Part shown: positions 1 through 7,972 of the stretch, piece after piece | Position numbering within the stretch: the stretch's first letter is position 1 | Layout of the letters: each line of letters begins with the position of its first letter | Source of the DNA: Amycolatopsis viridis | GTDB taxonomy: Bacteria; Actinomycetota; Actinomycetes; Mycobacteriales; Pseudonocardiaceae | Reading direction: 5' to 3' | Assembly: GCF_011758765.1 (NCBI RefSeq) | Contig: NZ_JAANOU010000001.1 | Coordinates: 2,976,001-3,040,000, forward strand | Length of the DNA: 64,000 bases | Notes under the pieces: model-generated | The model's database searches: none | Told to the model about the DNA's origin: nothing | Seen by the model: only the letters and a program-made list of their open reading frames with translations | Position numbers and translations under genes: made by a program

Positions 1-129
1 CGCGGGAGCCTCCGCATCGCGCACCAGTGCGTGCACGGTACGACCCCGCCGCAGCAGCTCCCGCGCCACCGCGCCGCCTTGCCGACCCGTGCCGCCGATC
101 ACCAGGATCGGCTCGTTGTTCTCCGACAT
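1..129 (-). CDS. NmrA-family NAD(P)-binding protein, N-terminal part
   Basis: The gene runs off the left edge, so only its first 43 codons are visible. The ATG at 129 opens a protein with the Rossmann fingerprint GGTGRQGG at about residues 12-19, followed by a basic helix and the strand HALVRD. This is the start typical of NmrA/atypical SDR nucleotide-sugar-epimerase-like proteins that sense or reduce with NAD(P)H. It is divergent from a MarR-type gene and shares with it an intergenic region holding a long inverted repeat, so the MarR protein probably controls it. The catalytic part and true function cannot be seen. Confidence 0.75.
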   Translation of the reverse strand, partial: MSENNEPILVIGGTGRQGGAVARELLRRGRTVHALVRDAEAPA

Positions 130-148
130 CACACGCCTCCTCGAGTTG

Positions 149-183
149 CTTGGTACGACAAGCATATTACTTGTTGTACCAAG
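149..183. promoter_or_regulatory. Long inverted repeat, probable MarR operator
   Basis: The arm CTTGGTACGACAAG (149-162) is repeated inverted as CTTGTTGTACCAAG (170-183) with one mismatch and a 7-bp spacer. Each arm is itself a CTTG-N6-CAAG dyad, as expected for two winged-helix dimers. It sits in the divergent region between the NmrA-type gene and the MarR gene. Binding by the MarR product is inferred from position and symmetry. Confidence 0.6.
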
Positions 184-226
184 TTTATGGATTGGGTGTG
201 ACGGAACACGGACTCCGACCGGTATG

Positions 227-240
227 GTTGTCGTGCCAAG
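227..240 (+). promoter_or_regulatory. Third copy of the MarR operator arm
   Basis: GTTGTCGTGCCAAG matches the 170-183 arm (CTTGTTGTACCAAG) at 11 of 14 positions and lies just upstream of the MarR ribosome binding site. This would fit autorepression. Confidence 0.4.
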
Positions 241-264
241 TAACGGGGGAGACGGGAGTTGCGC

Positions 265-711
265 GTGGTCGAACAGGGCGAAATCAGCCGCGGTATCGCG
301 GCCGTTGCCCGGGCACATCTCGCGGTGGCCGGGCGGCTCCTGCGGGAGTGTGGCCTCTACCCGGGGCAGGAGCTGCTGCTGATGCGGCTGTGGGAGAACG
401 ACCACCGGTCGCAGACCGAGCTCGCCCGGGCGCTCGACCTCGACCTGTCCACCGTGAGCCGGACCGTGCAGGCACTGGAGCGCAACGGATTCGTCGTCCG
501 CGGCTCGTCGCAGACCGATCGCCGGTCGGTGATCGTCTCGCTCACTCCGGCCGGTCGCGGGCTACGCCCGGCCGTCGAGCGGATGTGGGCCGCGCTGGAC
601 ACCGCCACGACCGCCGGACTGTCCGACCGTCAGCAGGCGGACCTGCTGCGCTTGCTGCGGCGCGTGGAACGCAACCTGCTCGACGCCGACAGCGCGTCCG
701 CCGGCACCTGA
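265..711 (+). CDS. MarR-family transcriptional regulator
   Basis: This 148-residue protein has MarR architecture: N- and C-terminal dimerisation helices around a winged helix-turn-helix (about residues 48-100). The recognition-helix region is LSTVSRTVQALERNGFV and the wing holds the SQTDRRS signature. I chose the GTG at 265 over a TTG at 259 because the purine-rich GACGGGAG (251-258) is about 6 bp from the GTG but touches the TTG. It likely represses the divergent NmrA-type gene and itself through the 149-240 repeats. The ligand is unknown, since MarR ligands cannot be read from sequence. Its stop is 15 bp from the stop of the convergent kinase gene. Confidence 0.85.
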   Translation: MVEQGEISRGIAAVARAHLAVAGRLLRECGLYPGQELLLMRLWENDHRSQTELARALDLDLSTVSRTVQALERNGFVVRGSSQTDRRSVIVSLTPAGRGLRPAVERMWAALDTATTAGLSDRQQADLLRLLRRVERNLLDADSASAGT

Positions 712-726
712 CCGCCGGCCTCCTGC

Positions 727-1629
727 CTACCTCAGGCCGTCTTGCACGACACGTTCGAGCGCTGCCCGGCCCGCTGGGCCCCACGCCGGTTTGCCGCCGG
801 GCAGGCCGCGGTCTCCGTTCTGGCCCATGAGCATGAGGAACAGGCATTTCAGAGCAGCCACGCCGCGAGCGCGCCGGATCGTCGCCGCGTCCACCCGTGC
901 GTACACGTCGAAGAACCGTGAGGCGGTGCCCGCGGGAAGGACCACCCAGGCGGCCGCGAGGTCCCACGCCGGGTCTCCGGCGAACATGTCACCGAAGTCG
1001 ATCACGCCCGACAGCGTCCCGTCCGAGACGATCACATTGGCGGGATGGAGGTCACCGTGCACCCAGACCGGCGGCCCGTCCCACTCGGGCGCGGCGATCG
1101 CGTCCTCCCAGACGGCCCGGACCCGGTCGGCAACGGCGCCCGGGGAAACGGCTTGGAAGAAGTGATCGAAGCCGTCGGTGGACGCCCTGGGGTGAGCGCC
1201 GCGGTCCGGACTGACCGGCGCCTCAACCGGCGCCTCCACGTGCAGCGCCCGGAGGAAGCGGGCCAGGGTGTCGGCCGAGTGATCGGCGCGGGTGAGGGGA
1301 GTGGAGTCGAGTGGCTCGCCGGGAACCCACGTCATGATGGTCCAGGGTTTCGGGAAGCGCGTGGACGGTACGCCGGTGCGCACCGGGTTCGGGACCGGGA
1401 GCGGCAGGCGCGGGGCCAGGACAGGCAGCCACCGGCGCTCTTTGCGCTGGAGCTCCGGAGCACGTTCGGTACGCGGCAGGCGCACGACCAAGTGGTCCCC
1501 GAGGCGCCACTGCTGGTTGTCCCATCCGCCCGCTACTTCGCGGACGGTCAGCCCGGCGAGGTCTGGATGCTGCTCCTGAAGCAGCTCACGAACCAGGTCT
1601 GCGGTGGTCTCAATCCCGGCGGAAGCCAT
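727..1629 (-). CDS. Aminoglycoside phosphotransferase (APH)-fold kinase
   Basis: The protein has 300 residues, the usual size for single-domain APH/choline-kinase-like enzymes. The Brenner catalytic loop HGDLHPANV lies near residues 191-199 (catalytic Asp about 193), followed by the metal-binding DFGD near 210-213. It probably transfers phosphate from a nucleoside triphosphate to a hydroxyl on a small molecule. Resistance to an aminoglycoside or macrolide is only one possibility, because most family members in actinomycetes have unknown substrates. The ATG at 1629 has no clear Shine-Dalgarno sequence, so the start is uncertain by a few codons. It stands alone, convergent with the MarR gene. 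Confidence 0.8.
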   Translation of the reverse strand: MASAGIETTADLVRELLQEQHPDLAGLTVREVAGGWDNQQWRLGDHLVVRLPRTERAPELQRKERRWLPVLAPRLPLPVPNPVRTGVPSTRFPKPWTIMTWVPGEPLDSTPLTRADHSADTLARFLRALHVEAPVEAPVSPDRGAHPRASTDGFDHFFQAVSPGAVADRVRAVWEDAIAAPEWDGPPVWVHGDLHPANVIVSDGTLSGVIDFGDMFAGDPAWDLAAAWVVLPAGTASRFFDVYARVDAATIRRARGVAALKCLFLMLMGQNGDRGLPGGKPAWGPAGRAALERVVQDGLR

Positions 1630-1830
1630 GCGAAGTGACAGTACAAGCTCCGGTGTGGACGGCGGGCCCGGCGTCCGGCTGCGAGGCGTCTCCAGCGCCA
1701 CAGCAAGCCATCGGGTTGGGTGGTCGTGACCCGATGATCGGTCAGGTCACGCCGTCCTCGGCGAACAACCACGCCGACCTGGCCCGCGCCGACCTGGTCG
1801 CAGCGGCCGGCCGGGGCACCGGACGCGCAA

Positions 1831-1852
1831 GGACTTCAACATGTGAAAGTCC
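1831..1852. promoter_or_regulatory. 22-bp palindrome upstream of oxidoreductase
   Basis: The site reads GGACTT-CA-ACATGT-GA-AAGTCC: an ACATGT core flanked by matching GGACTT/AAGTCC arms, with 18 of 22 positions symmetric. It is about 64 bp upstream of the preferred start at 1916 and suits a dimeric repressor of HxlR or TetR type. No regulator gene is adjacent, so the binding protein is unknown. Confidence 0.5.
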
Positions 1853-1915
1853 CGCACTGTGACCGAGTTCGCGATGGATCGCCGGTGTCCCGGCACCATC
1901 GCTAGCTTCGTGGAC

Positions 1916-2908
1916 ATGACAACGATGGTGGCGGTGGTGCACGAAGGTGAGACGGGGCTGACGGGTGTCCGGGCGGCCGAGGTCCCGGCACCGGAGCCGG
2001 GAGCGGGGGAGGTGGTGGTCGCGGTGCGCGCCGCCGGGCTCAACCACCGCGACCTGTTCCTCGTCGGCGCCCGCGAACCCGGCGACGCGCGCGTGGTGCT
2101 GGGTTCCGACGGAGCCGGGGTGGTCGTCGCCGCGGGCCCAGGTGCGGCCGTCGCCCCCGGCACCGAGGTCGTCATCAACCCGTCGCTGGACTGGGAGGAG
2201 CCCGACGAGGTCCCGGACGTGCCGGCGATCCTCGGCGTGCCGACCGACGGCACGTTCGCCGAGTACGTCGTCGTGCCGGCGCGCAACGTGGCGCCGAAAC
2301 CGGCGCACCTGGACTGGGCCGAAGCGGCGGCTCTCCCGCTGGCCGCGCTGACGGCCTACCGGGCGCTGTTCACGCGCGGCGGGTTGCGTCCGGGCGCCCA
2401 CGTGCTGCTGCCTGGCATTGGCAGCGGAGTGGCCACCTTCGCCCTGGCGATGGCCAAGGCGGTGGGGGCCACGGTCACCGTCACCTCACGCAGCGCCGAG
2501 AAGTGCCGGCAGGCCCGGGAACTGGGGGCGGACCACGCGATCGGCAGCGCGGAGGACTGGACCAGTGCGGTGTCCGAGCCGGTGGATCTCGTCGTCGACA
2601 GCGTCGGTTCCGCCACGTTCGGCAAGTGCGTCTCGGTGCTGCGCCCGGGTGGACGGCTGGTGTCGCTCGGTGCGACGACGGGACCGGACGTGCAGCTGTC
2701 GTTGCGGGACATGTTCTTCCGGCAGATCAGCCTGCTGGGCACCTCGATGGGCAGTGCGCGGGGGTTCGAGCGGATGCTCGCCCTGGTGGCCGAGCACCGG
2801 ATCCGGCCGGTGGTCCACCGCACCTTCCCGCTGCCGGACGGTCCGCGTGCGCTTGCCGAACTGGCCAGGGGCGACCAGTTCGGCAAGCTGGTGCTGACCG
2901 TGGACTAG
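1916..2908 (+). CDS. Zinc-free MDR-family NADPH:quinone oxidoreductase-like protein
   Basis: This 330-residue protein follows the medium-chain dehydrogenase/reductase layout: a GroES-like N-terminal half (EVPAPEPGAGEVVV, then AAGLNHRD) and a Rossmann C-terminal half with the LLPGIGSGVATFALAMAKAVGA nucleotide-binding turn. No Cys cluster for structural zinc is present, which places it with the quinone-reductase/enoyl-reductase branch. It probably uses NAD(P)H to reduce an enone or quinone. The ATG at 1916 (MTTMVAVVHEG) was chosen because homology normally begins there; the frame stays open to 1859. Its TAG stop shares the CTAG at 2905-2908 with the convergent PLP enzyme. Confidence 0.8.
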   Translation: MTTMVAVVHEGETGLTGVRAAEVPAPEPGAGEVVVAVRAAGLNHRDLFLVGAREPGDARVVLGSDGAGVVVAAGPGAAVAPGTEVVINPSLDWEEPDEVPDVPAILGVPTDGTFAEYVVVPARNVAPKPAHLDWAEAAALPLAALTAYRALFTRGGLRPGAHVLLPGIGSGVATFALAMAKAVGATVTVTSRSAEKCRQARELGADHAIGSAEDWTSAVSEPVDLVVDSVGSATFGKCVSVLRPGGRLVSLGATTGPDVQLSLRDMFFRQISLLGTSMGSARGFERMLALVAEHRIRPVVHRTFPLPDGPRALAELARGDQFGKLVLTVD

Positions 2909-4011
2909 GACGAGCCGTGTCCGGTCGCGGCCGCGAGTGCGCGGACCGCGGCCGCGACGTCGGACTCGTCGTTGAAGTAGTGGAAACCGAACCGGACCCG
3001 GTCGCCGAGCGCAGTGGCGCGCACCCCGTGATCAGCCAGCGACCGCGCGATCCGGTTCGCGTTCGCGGTGGCCAGGACCACGATGTGCGAGCCCGGTCCA
3101 CCGAGGACCCGGCGCAGGCCGAGCGCCGCCGCCTCGCCGGTGAGGAGCCCGGCCAGGCCGAGCACGTGCCGCTCCACCCGGGCCGGATCCACGGCGTGGA
3201 ACAGGCGCAGCGCCGCGCCCGCACCGAGCCACGAGAACCAGGCCGGGGAGGCGTCGCACCGGGCGGCGTCCGGCGCCAGGTCGAGGGTCCCGCCGAAGTA
3301 GCCGTGCGGGGCGGCCGTCGACTTCCACCCCGGCGCCAGGGGCCGCAGGCCGGGTACCCGGTCCGGTCGCGTCACCAGCCACGCCGCGCCGCGCGGGCAC
3401 AGCAGCCACTTGTAACCGTGCACCGCGAGGTAGTCCGGGCGCACGGCGGCGAGGTCGAACCGCAGAGCCCCGAGCGACTGGGTCAGGTTGACGAACAGGC
3501 GGGCGCCGACCCGGTCGGTCGCGGCGCGCAGCGCAACGAGGTCGAGCCGCTGCCCTTCCCGGCTGGTCACCTCGCTCACCGCGAGCAGCACCACCTCGTC
3601 GTCCAGGGCCGCGATCAGGTCCTCGACCCGGGTGGCGCCGTCGTCCCGCGCCGGCACGCTCACCACGTCGTGCCCGGCCAGCCACGGAAAGCGGTTGCTG
3701 CGGAAGTCCTGCTCGGCCACCACGACCCGGCCCCGGGGCAGCGACGCGGCCACCGTCGCGGCAGCTTCGGCCAGCGACGACATCGTGGTGACCGTGCCCG
3801 CGGGCACGCCGACGAGGTCCGCGAACAGCTGCCGCGCCCGCGCCGCGGCCCCGTCCCAGTCGAGCCAGTCGAACGCGCCGGACGACCAGCCCTCCAGCGC
3901 CTCCCGCATCACGGTCACCACGGGCTCGGCTCCCGGCGGCGCTCCCGGGGTGTCCAGCCACACCTGCTCGCGCAGCGCCGGGAACAGGCCCCGGAACTCC
4001 TCCGGTGTCAT
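2905..4011 (-). CDS. Class V aminotransferase-fold PLP enzyme with unusual PLP pocket
   Basis: The 368-residue protein has the fold-type I, class V layout related to cysteine desulfurases, kynureninases and isopenicillin N epimerase. The PLP lysine is K201 in HGYKWLLCPRG. The residue that normally contacts the PLP ring nitrogen is Asp in a V-D-x-x-Q motif, but here it reads V-N-L-T-Q with N175. The enzyme might therefore be tuned to a racemase, lyase or elimination reaction rather than transamination, or be weakly active. It starts within the stop of the RidA-like gene (ATGA at 4008-4011), so it is the third gene of the minus-strand operon. The substrate is unknown. Confidence 0.75.
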   Translation of the reverse strand: MTPEEFRGLFPALREQVWLDTPGAPPGAEPVVTVMREALEGWSSGAFDWLDWDGAAARARQLFADLVGVPAGTVTTMSSLAEAAATVAASLPRGRVVVAEQDFRSNRFPWLAGHDVVSVPARDDGATRVEDLIAALDDEVVLLAVSEVTSREGQRLDLVALRAATDRVGARLFVNLTQSLGALRFDLAAVRPDYLAVHGYKWLLCPRGAAWLVTRPDRVPGLRPLAPGWKSTAAPHGYFGGTLDLAPDAARCDASPAWFSWLGAGAALRLFHAVDPARVERHVLGLAGLLTGEAAALGLRRVLGGPGSHIVVLATANANRIARSLADHGVRATALGDRVRFGFHYFNDESDVAAAVRALAAATGHGSS

Positions 4012-4415
4012 CGGGGCACCGCGGCCATCGCCTCGACCTCCACCAGGATGTCCGGCCTGGCCAGCGCGGCCGCCACGATCAGCGACTGGGCCGGCCAGTC
4101 ACCGCCGGGGAACCAGCGGGTGAAGGTCTGTTTCACCACCGAGCGGAAACCGGGCAGGTGCTCGGTGCCGGCCACCATGCTGAACACCTTCACCAGGTGC
4201 TGCGGTCCTGCACCGGCCTGCGCGAGCAGCTGCTCCAGGTTGGCGAACACAGCCTCGGTCTGGGCCGCGGCGTCCTCGCCCGCCAGCGTGCCGTCCGGCT
4301 GCGCGCCGACTTGCCCGGAGATCACCACGAGCTCGTGGCCGGCCGGCACCTGAGCCAGGTGGCTGTACATGCCGATGGGTGCGGCGACGGTGCCCGGGGT
4401 CCAGCGCCGGATCAT
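4008..4415 (-). CDS. RidA/YjgF-family protein lacking the catalytic arginine
   Basis: At 135 residues this is a standard single RidA domain (chorismate-mutase-like trimer). It has the family landmarks ISGQVG, a Q-x-x-x-v-F-x-N-L helix and the C-terminal LVEVEAMAAV strand. RidA proteins hydrolyse reactive 2-aminoacrylate-type enamines and imines formed by PLP enzymes, using an Arg in a P-A-R motif. Here that motif is P-A-Q (Q110), so classical imine hydrolase activity is doubtful and it may act on another substrate or as a ligand-binding partner. It overlaps PLP-enzyme genes by 4 bp on both sides (4412-4415 and 4008-4011), which ties it to their chemistry. Confidence 0.85.
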   Translation of the reverse strand: MIRRWTPGTVAAPIGMYSHLAQVPAGHELVVISGQVGAQPDGTLAGEDAAAQTEAVFANLEQLLAQAGAGPQHLVKVFSMVAGTEHLPGFRSVVKQTFTRWFPGGDWPAQSLIVAAALARPDILVEVEAMAAVPR

Positions 4416-5746
4416 GCGTTCTCCTCGGTGTGTTCGGCAGCGGTGTTCGCCGTGGTCACGGTGTTCACGGTGGTGAGGACGTCGCGCAGCACGGCGAGAG
4501 CTTCGTCCGCCTCGGCGACGGTGACGGTCATCGGCGGGGTGACGCGCAGGACGTTGCCGTGCAGGCCACCGCGCCCGATGAGCAGGCCGCGGTCCCGCGC
4601 GGCGTCGAGCACGCCGAGGGTGGCGGCGACGGCGGGCTCACGGGTGCCGGGTACGACGAGTTCCACCCCGATCATCAGCCCCATTCCGCGGACTTCGCCG
4701 ATCAGTGGGCAGTCTTCCGCGATCCGGCGCAGGCCCGCCATCAGGTGGTCGCCGACCTTGTCCGCGTTGGCCTGCAGGTCGTGCGAGAGCAAGTAATCGA
4801 GTGTGGCGACCCCGGCCGTTGTGGCCAGCGGGTTGCCGCCGGCGGTGGAGATCGAGTTCGCGCCAAGGCAGTCCATCAGCCCGGCCGGGGCGACGACTCC
4901 ACCGATCGCGATGCCGTTGCCGAGGCCCTTGGCGAAGGTGATGGCGTCGGGAGTGGCGCCGAACCCGGGCATGGCGAAGAACGACCGGCCGGTGCGTCCC
5001 CATCCGGACTGGACCTCATCGGAGATCAGCAGGATGCCGTAGTCGTCGAGCACGTCCTTCATGGCGGGGAAGAAGCCGTCGGGCGGGGTGGCGAACCCGC
5101 CCGCGCCCTGCACCGGTTCGGCGAGCAGGCAGGCCACGTCCCCGGCGGTCGAGGTCTCGATGATCGTGCGCAGCTCCTCCGCGCACGCCGCGACGAACCC
5201 GGCGTCGTCGAGGTGGCCGAAAGGGCTGCGGTAGCGGTAGCCGCTGTGCACGTAGGTGACGGCGAGCGGGCTGAGCGCGGTGGCCGACCAGCCGCGGATG
5301 CCGGTGGCGGCGACTGTGCCGAACGAGCGGCCGTGGTAGCTGCCGCGCAGGGCGAGGACCTGGTTGGACCGGCGGTGCTGGGTGGCCAGCAGCAGCGCCG
5401 TCTCGACGGCCTCGGTGCCGGAGTTGACGAAGAAGACCTTCGGATCGTCCAGGCCGGACAGCTTCGCGATCCGCTCGGCGAGTTCGACCTGGCTGCGGAT
5501 CAGGTAGAGCGTGGACGAGTGCAGCAGACGTCCCGCCTGCGCCTGGATCGCCTCGGTGATCTCCGGGATGTCGTGGCCGACCATGGTCGCCAGCAGGCCG
5601 CCGAAGAAGTCCAGGTACTCGCGGCCTTCGCCGTCGGTCACGCGCCGCCCCTCGCCGCGGACCAGTTCGATCGGCTCGTCGTAGTAGAGCTGCATCCAGG
5701 CGGGCATGACCCGCTGATGTCGTTGCCACAGCTCGGCGTGGGACAC
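4412..5746 (-). CDS. Class III aminotransferase (PLP, omega-amino acid type)
   Basis: The 444-residue product is a full-length class III (fold-type I) aminotransferase. It shows the phosphate-binding NSGTEAVETALLLA stretch (109-122), the GSYHGRSFG aromatic-stacking loop (135-143), the PLP aspartate in ISDEVQSGWGR (D243) and the Schiff-base lysine in FAKGLGNG (K273). It resembles 4-aminobutyrate and alanine-glyoxylate (AGXT2-type) transaminases, so an omega- or beta-amino acid or amine donor is likely. The GTG at 5746 follows GAGGAGGAACC, a strong ribosome binding site; the frame upstream lacks homology. It is the first gene of the operon and is divergent from the M20 hydrolase gene 170 bp away. 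Confidence 0.85.
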   Translation of the reverse strand: MSHAELWQRHQRVMPAWMQLYYDEPIELVRGEGRRVTDGEGREYLDFFGGLLATMVGHDIPEITEAIQAQAGRLLHSSTLYLIRSQVELAERIAKLSGLDDPKVFFVNSGTEAVETALLLATQHRRSNQVLALRGSYHGRSFGTVAATGIRGWSATALSPLAVTYVHSGYRYRSPFGHLDDAGFVAACAEELRTIIETSTAGDVACLLAEPVQGAGGFATPPDGFFPAMKDVLDDYGILLISDEVQSGWGRTGRSFFAMPGFGATPDAITFAKGLGNGIAIGGVVAPAGLMDCLGANSISTAGGNPLATTAGVATLDYLLSHDLQANADKVGDHLMAGLRRIAEDCPLIGEVRGMGLMIGVELVVPGTREPAVAATLGVLDAARDRGLLIGRGGLHGNVLRVTPPMTVTVAEADEALAVLRDVLTTVNTVTTANTAAEHTEENA

Positions 5747-5916
5747 GGTTCCTCCTCGGGAGACGGGGACGCCTGCGCACGCTAGGTCGGGGCGCGGACC
5801 GATCCCACCGGCCCCACGGCCGAATTTCAGATAGTCCAAAAACGGGTTCAGTCTGATGCAATGGTCGCGGCCGAAGCCGCAGAGTGTCGGACCAGCCGAC
5901 GAACAGGAGGTGACCA

Positions 5917-7164
5917 ATGCCGCGACCGACCGACGCGCAGGTACTGGCCCGGGTCGACGCCGTGGCCGAGGACATGCTGTCGTTCCTCGCCGCCACCGTC
6001 CGCGAGCCCAGCGAGAGCGGGTGGGAGGACCGGGTGACCGGCCGGTACGCCGACTGGTTCGCCGCGCGTGGCTGGCCGCTGGTGCGGCAGCCCCTCGAGC
6101 CCACCGGGCTCGCCGCCGGCGAGCCGCGGCCGGCGGACCGGGAGAACCTGATCGTCTGGTACCCGCGGCGCCGCGGGCTGCCGTGCCTGGTCCTCAACGG
6201 GCACGTCGACGTGGTGCCGGCCGGTGACGAGCAGGCGTGGTCGCGCCCGCCGCACTCCGGGGCCAGGGCCGGCGGCAAGGTGCACGGACGCGGTTCGGTC
6301 GACATGAAGGGCGGCATCGCGGCCGGGCTGTACGCGCTGGCCGCGCTCGAAGACCTCCGCGCGGACCTGCCGTTCGACGTCGCGGTGCAGCTCGTCGTGG
6401 CCGAGGAAACCACCGGGGTGGGCACACGGGCCGCCGCGCTCGAGGTGCCGGACCCGGCGGCCGCGCTGGTGCTGGAGCCGACCGGCGGCGCGATCGTGCC
6501 GATCAGCACCGGCCTGTTGTTCTTCACCGTCGACGTCACCGGCGTCGCGGCGCACACCTCCGCCCCGTGGCGCGGGGTGGACGCGTTCGACAAACTGATC
6601 CGCGTGCGCGAGGCGCTGGCCGAGCTGGCCCGCAAACGCGGCGCGGCCTACCGGCACCCGCTGTTCGCCGACGTGCCCACCGCGATCCCCTTCGCGATCG
6701 GTACCGCCCGGGCGGGCAGCTGGCGCGCCGCGGTGCCCGACCACGCGACGATGTCCGGCCGGATCGGGCTCGTCCCGGGGGAGGCCCCGGCCGAGCTGCG
6801 GCAGGAGGTCGAGCGGGTGCTCGCCGAGGTCGCCGCCACCGACGACTGGCTGCGGGACCACCCGCCCGCCGTGCGCTGGGACCACGAGGGCCTGCCCGGC
6901 TGGGAGACGCCCACCGACCACGAGCTGGTCGCCGCGCTGCGGTCGGCGCAACGGGCCGCCACGGGGGAGGAGACCCTGACCGGCTTCACGGCCGGCTCCG
7001 ACGCCGCCTTCTTCGGAGCGCGGGGGGTGCCGACTGCGATCTTCGGTCCGGGTGACGTCACGCTGGCGCACGCGCCGGACGAGTGCGTCGCCGAGGCGGA
7101 CGTCGTGCGGGCGGCGAAGGTGCTCGCGCTGGCGCTGACCAGGATGGTGGTGCGCGGTGGGTGA
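5917..7164 (+). CDS. M20-family zinc amidohydrolase/peptidase
   Basis: This 415-residue enzyme carries the M20 (ArgE/DapE/CPG2) di-metal site: GHVD at 95-98, D129 in GRGSVDMKGG, and the catalytic pair E163-E164 in VVAEETTGVG. A lid/dimerisation domain sits in the middle (about 200-310). It should hydrolyse an amide bond in an N-acyl amino acid, dipeptide or related compound in the cytoplasm. A good AGGAGGTG site precedes the ATG. It heads the plus-strand operon and ends inside the start of the IclR gene (7157-7164 overlap). Its position suggests that it performs the first, deacylating step of the local pathway. Confidence 0.85.
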   Translation: MPRPTDAQVLARVDAVAEDMLSFLAATVREPSESGWEDRVTGRYADWFAARGWPLVRQPLEPTGLAAGEPRPADRENLIVWYPRRRGLPCLVLNGHVDVVPAGDEQAWSRPPHSGARAGGKVHGRGSVDMKGGIAAGLYALAALEDLRADLPFDVAVQLVVAEETTGVGTRAAALEVPDPAAALVLEPTGGAIVPISTGLLFFTVDVTGVAAHTSAPWRGVDAFDKLIRVREALAELARKRGAAYRHPLFADVPTAIPFAIGTARAGSWRAAVPDHATMSGRIGLVPGEAPAELRQEVERVLAEVAATDDWLRDHPPAVRWDHEGLPGWETPTDHELVAALRSAQRAATGEETLTGFTAGSDAAFFGARGVPTAIFGPGDVTLAHAPDECVAEADVVRAAKVLALALTRMVVRGG

Positions 7165-7972
7165 GCAGCGCACCACGGTCCTGCACACGCTGGAGCGCGG
7201 GCTCCAGGTGCTGGAGGCGGTCGCCGCGGCCGACGGCGGCGCCACGGCGAAGGTGCTCGGGCGGCAGCTCGGCATCAAGATCGGCACCTGCTACCACCTG
7301 CTGCGGACGCTGGTCGCGAGCGGCCACGTGATCCGGCTGCCCGGCGGCTACTACGACGTCGGCCCGAAGGCCGCCTCGCTGAGCAGGCACCTGCAGCGGC
7401 GCTCCGGGCCCTCGCCCGAGCTCGCGGTCGTCCTGACCCGGTTGCACAACAAGACACGCGAGACGTCCTACATCTCGGGCTGGAACCACGGGACGCTGAT
7501 CCTGCAGCACTACCTCGCCGGCCTGCACACCTTGTCGGTCGGCAACCTCGACGTCGGCTACACCGGCCACCTGCACGCGCGCGCGTCGTGCAAGGCCGTG
7601 CTGGCGTTCCTGCCGGAGGAGCAGGTCGCGGCGATGTTCGACGGCGTTCCGCTGGAGGCCGTCACGCCCTCCACCATCACCGACTTCGACGCGCTGACCG
7701 TGGACCTGGCCACGACCCGCAGACGTGGCTACGCCCTGGACCTCGAGGAGTTCAGCGCTGGCGTCTGTTGCGTGTCGGCGCCGTTCTTCGACGAGCACGG
7801 CACGCCGGCCGGGGCGTTCACGGTGTCCGTGCCGCAGCCGCGCTTCGTCGAGCGCCGGTCGTGGCTGATCGCGGAGGTGCGGGAGGCCGCGGCGATGGCG
7901 ACCGGGTTGCTGCGCACCGGCCGGCTCACCGTGCCCTCGCCGGAGCCGCGGACGAACCGGGAGGTGTCATGA
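7157..7972 (+). CDS. IclR-family transcriptional regulator
   Basis: The 271-residue protein begins with an IclR winged helix-turn-helix (about 1-70, KVLGRQLGIKIGTCYHLLRT). It continues with the GAF-like effector domain, including the landmarks GHLHARASCKAVLAF and the DLEEFSAGVCCVSAPF stretch that forms the ligand pocket. IclR proteins usually control aromatic or short-chain acid catabolism and respond to a pathway intermediate. Its start (GTG) lies within the M20 gene and its stop overlaps the SDR start, so it is co-transcribed with the operon it probably regulates. The divergent region 5747-5916 is its likely target. Confidence 0.85.
   Translation: MGEQRTTVLHTLERGLQVLEAVAAADGGATAKVLGRQLGIKIGTCYHLLRTLVASGHVIRLPGGYYDVGPKAASLSRHLQRRSGPSPELAVVLTRLHNKTRETSYISGWNHGTLILQHYLAGLHTLSVGNLDVGYTGHLHARASCKAVLAFLPEEQVAAMFDGVPLEAVTPSTITDFDALTVDLATTRRRGYALDLEEFSAGVCCVSAPFFDEHGTPAGAFTVSVPQPRFVERRSWLIAEVREAAAMATGLLRTGRLTVPSPEPRTNREVS

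Noticed and set aside
259-264. TTG start for the first MarR gene
   Set aside because: It directly abuts the purine-rich site, whereas GTG 265 has proper spacing.
2503-4353. Long plus-strand open frame of 616 codons
   Set aside because: It is antisense to the MDR, class V and RidA genes, is very rich in Arg/Gly/Ala, and has no family motifs; it is a GC-bias shadow.
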